In this document: one piece after another, positions 4,704-6,423 of the stretch
Numbering within the stretch: the stretch's first letter is position 1
Layout of the letters: the number at the start of each line of letters is the position of its first letter
Assembly (NCBI GenBank): GCA_937900575.1
Contig: CALCEI010000126.1
Location: 1-6,423, forward strand
Length of the DNA stretch: 6,423 bases
From: an uncultured Clostridia bacterium
Lineage (GTDB): Bacteria > Bacillota > Clostridia > Christensenellales > UBA1242
Reading direction: 5' to 3'
Translations under genes and position numbers: made by a program
Notes under the pieces: generated by a model
What the model saw: only the letters and a program-made list of their open reading frames with translations
What the model was told of the DNA's origin: nothing
Databases searched by the model: none

Positions 4704-4709
4704 TTTAAC

Positions 4710-5738
4710 TTATTTCACTCTTCTAAACACGTAATAATTTGATTTTAAACCTGCATAATTATAGTTCTCACTTTTCCACTCATAAAACAAGTAATCAATG
4801 CCATCAAAAGTTCTGATTTCATAATGACAATCACTGCTAAAATACATTAATTCAGTTAATATATGCCCCTTTGTCCACTTTTTAATAAATTCTTTACCAT
4901 TTTTATCAAGATGTACCAATTCACCATTGTCTTTAAAATCAATCTCACGTACATAAAATGAATTATTGTCCTCTTTCGGTTGATAAGTTGCCACTTCTTC
5001 TGCTTCAATAACATTATGGCATTGCCATTTACCAAGCACTTTTTCATCAAGAATAAATGGGTAGTCAATCTTGTCTCTAATCGCCACATTCTCTGGTGTG
5101 TATATTTTGCTATCAATTTTGTTATAAACCAAACAACCTGCAACTTCATTTGTATCTACATATCTTGTTGTAACAAACAATTTGCCGTTATCAATTTCAT
5201 AATCATAGATTATACCTTTACAAAGATATATTTTTCCTTTGGTCCAGCCATCAAAAACCCAATATCCTTTGCCTTCTGGTAAGAAGTATAAAATTTGATA
5301 TATTGCCTTTTTATCGCAATATGTATCCCCTTTCTTATAGTCTTCCTTGCTTAATGTAGATGTCTCGTATTGCCATTTTCCAACAACCTGTTCATCATTT
5401 ACAAATTTTTTCATAACAATTTCTCCTTTTTCAACTGCCAAAGAAGAAATTTGTTCCAATTTTTTGTATAATTCACCAATGGTTTTTCTTATTTCATCTG
5501 TTTTTTTATAAAAAGATGAATAATCAAACTTTGCAATTTCATCAAGTGAAAAATTAAGGTCTTTCAAAAACAAAATTTGCTTAATTTTTTTAACATTTTC
5601 TTCATCATAATATCTATAACCGGTGTAGATATCAACATTTGAAGGTTTAATTAAATTAAGTTCTTCCCAGTACCTTAATGTTGCAACAGGAACATTGCAC
5701 AATTTGGAAACATCACCAATTTTATATAATTTTTCCAT
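4710..5738 (-). CDS. MerR-family transcriptional regulator with tandem lipocalin-like sensor domains
   Basis: A 342-residue DNA-binding regulator. Residues 4-64 form the MerR winged helix-turn-helix (YKIGDVSKLCNVPVATLRYW, then GLIKP-like NLIKP and TGYRYYD). Residues 75-108 form the long dimerisation helix. In place of a GyrI-like or Cys-rich sensor there are two similar beta-rich units: one starting VVGKWQY (118) with GYWVFDGWTKG (158-168), the other starting VLGKWQC (234) with FIKKWTKG (284-291) and ending YEWKS…YYVFRR (320-340). From memory, this GKW…WTKG…EWKS pattern resembles lipocalin-like domains in other Firmicutes sensor proteins. A small hydrophobic ligand is therefore plausible, but it is unknown. 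I start at the ATG 5736-5738, with AAGGAG six bases upstream; the in-frame ATG at 5760-5762 lies inside the -10 box. The gene has its own promoter and terminator and probably controls itself and perhaps the neighbouring gene at 5807-6394. Confidence 0.88.
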   Translation of the reverse strand: MEKLYKIGDVSKLCNVPVATLRYWEELNLIKPSNVDIYTGYRYYDEENVKKIKQILFLKDLNFSLDEIAKFDYSSFYKKTDEIRKTIGELYKKLEQISSLAVEKGEIVMKKFVNDEQVVGKWQYETSTLSKEDYKKGDTYCDKKAIYQILYFLPEGKGYWVFDGWTKGKIYLCKGIIYDYEIDNGKLFVTTRYVDTNEVAGCLVYNKIDSKIYTPENVAIRDKIDYPFILDEKVLGKWQCHNVIEAEEVATYQPKEDNNSFYVREIDFKDNGELVHLDKNGKEFIKKWTKGHILTELMYFSSDCHYEIRTFDGIDYLFYEWKSENYNYAGLKSNYYVFRRVK

Positions 5739-5744
5739 GAATTT

Positions 5745-5750
5745 CTCCTT
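5745..5750 (-). promoter_or_regulatory. Ribosome binding site that decides the MerR-gene start
   Basis: AAGGAG on the minus strand, six bases before the ATG at 5738. An upstream in-frame ATG at 5762 has no such site and overlaps the promoter, so the shorter protein is the correct one. Confidence 0.85.
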
Positions 5751-5760
5751 TGTTATCTGC

Positions 5761-5791
5761 ATTATAACCCTAAAGTTGACTTTAGAGTCAA
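5761..5791 (-). promoter_or_regulatory. MerR-type promoter: 19-bp spacer with a palindromic operator
   Basis: On the minus strand TTGACT (-35, 5791-5786) and a perfect TATAAT (-10, 5766-5761) are separated by 19 bases, two more than optimal. The spacer contains a perfect inverted repeat CTAAAGT-N2-ACTTTAG (5785-5770). An over-long spacer with a dyad between the boxes is the hallmark of MerR-family targets, where the bound activator twists the DNA to realign the boxes. The promoter drives the MerR gene itself (predicted start near 5754, leader about 16 nt), so autoregulation is likely. A second overlapping dyad, TTGACT-N4-AGTCAA, includes the -35 box. Confidence 0.85.
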
Positions 5792-5806
5792 TAGTTTTTT
5801 GAAAAT

Positions 5807-6394
5807 TTATTTTATTATATCAACAATTTCAGCCCAGCCTTCAAAAAGATATTCAACCGAAGCATCATGAAATTTTTCGTCTACCCCGTTGAAATATTTT
5901 TTTGCATTTTCAACAAATTCATCAAATGTGCAATCTCGCCTGTTAAAATTATTGCTTGTTTTCAATAACTTACCGTTTAATTTTACTTTTATAACCTTTG
6001 CATTTATAGATTGGTTATTCTTTGCTTTTGCCGTATTTAAATAACATTTTGCATCTTTAACATTGTCGCAACAAAACATACCTTTTAACCTTGATGGACA
6101 TTTTGGAAAATACTTTTTTCTACAATATTCGTAAGCATATTCCCTTATACAATAAGCATAATCGAACATAACATTGTTAATTTCTTTTAATTCTAAAGCA
6201 TTTAGTTTCTTTTTGCTTTTAACTTTGTCATACAAGTAAAGTGCAGCATATTCTCCATTAGACATTATAAATTTTCTATCAAAAGCACGTACAGCTTGAA
6301 AATTTCTTTTTCTGCCAAAATAAATTTTATCGCCAACTTTATAATCCCAATTTGTTGCCTGATATAAAATTTTATCCTTAACGTATTTAAACAT
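5807..6394 (-). CDS. DUF2441-like protein of unknown function
   Basis: A 195-residue soluble protein without signal peptide or membrane helices. A basic N-terminal part (MFKYVKDKILYQATNWDYKV…) is followed by a helical middle with YAYEYCRKKYFPKCPSRLKG (87-106), then a C-terminal part with NAKKYFNG (163-170) and EYLFEGWAEIVDII. The E-x-x-R-xx-xFP-xx-PSR core, the A-xx-Y(W/F)-xG element and the E-xL-xxG-xA-xV ending resemble DUF2441-type proteins as I remember them; no activity is established. Six Cys residues lie in the middle third. The ATG at 6394 is preceded by AAAGGAGG with a 4-base gap, so the start is secure. It lies 68 bases upstream of the MerR-family gene in the same direction, with no terminator between them. 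Co-transcription, or a functional link as target or partner of that regulator, is possible but unproven. Confidence 0.6.
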   Translation of the reverse strand: MFKYVKDKILYQATNWDYKVGDKIYFGRKRNFQAVRAFDRKFIMSNGEYAALYLYDKVKSKKKLNALELKEINNVMFDYAYCIREYAYEYCRKKYFPKCPSRLKGMFCCDNVKDAKCYLNTAKAKNNQSINAKVIKVKLNGKLLKTSNNFNRRDCTFDEFVENAKKYFNGVDEKFHDASVEYLFEGWAEIVDIIK

Positions 6395-6398
6395 ATTT

Positions 6399-6406
6399 CC
6401 TCCTTT
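6399..6406 (-). promoter_or_regulatory. Strong ribosome binding site of the DUF2441-like gene
   Basis: AAAGGAGG on the minus strand, four bases before the ATG at 6394. The A/T-rich bases beyond it (6407-6423) reach the window edge, so the promoter cannot be seen. Confidence 0.85.
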
Positions 6407-6423
6407 GTAAAAAAATAAAAAAG

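Noticed and set aside
4856..5282. Frames overlapping the MerR gene (4856-5149 minus, 4980-5282 plus)
   Set aside because: Out-of-frame and antisense shadows of a gene with clear domains.
5739..5762. Longer N-terminus of the MerR regulator starting at the ATG 5760-5762
   Set aside because: That ATG lies within the -10 box TATAAT and has no ribosome binding site; the ATG at 5738 has AAGGAG at the right distance and gives the normal MerR N-terminus.

Overview
The window looks like two unrelated bacterial sequences joined at about position 1507-1526. The left part (1 to about 1506) is Bacteroidetes-like. Its one intact gene, a NeuD/PglD-type sugar O-/N-acyltransferase (282-926), has no Shine-Dalgarno sequence. 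It is followed by a long, hairpin- and repeat-rich noncoding stretch (927 to about 1350) and an orphan C-terminal coding fragment (1351-1506). The right part (about 1524-6423) is a low-GC Firmicutes-like chromosome, perhaps an uncultured gut clostridial or Mollicutes-related lineage. All its genes lie on the minus strand, with strong AGGAG/GGAGG ribosome binding sites and sigma70/sigmaA-type promoters. The abrupt change, in the middle of recJ, suggests a chimeric metagenomic assembly or a recombination junction. I cannot tell these apart from sequence alone.

Left part: positions 53-210 can fold into a long closed RNA with branches and a UUCG tetraloop, ending near a weak terminator-like hairpin and T-run (215-231). 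It lies directly upstream of the acyltransferase. I could not match it to a known RNA family. A perfect 9-bp inverted repeat sits just before the acyltransferase ATG. After the gene, 970-1240 holds a 9-bp tandem repeat, an 11-bp tandem repeat, a 15-bp foldback and an 11-bp stem-loop.

Right part, in transcription order (right to left): a DUF2441-like protein of unknown function (6394-5807); a MerR-family regulator with two tandem lipocalin-like C-terminal domains (5738-4710), driven by a promoter with a 19-bp spacer and an internal palindrome, as is classic for MerR operators; a four-helix membrane protein of the TIGR04086/DUF3792 type (4582-4187); then secD (3954-2626) and secF (2633-1710), translationally coupled by an 8-bp overlap; then the first 48 codons of recJ (1667-1524), cut off at the junction. 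The DUF3792 - secD - secF - recJ order is the conserved Firmicutes secretion/repair neighbourhood. Each unit is separated by an intrinsic terminator (4678-4703, 4075-4108, 1681-1704), and secD has a perfect consensus promoter (TTGACA-17-TATAAT). SecD and SecF are unusually divergent in their signature motifs.
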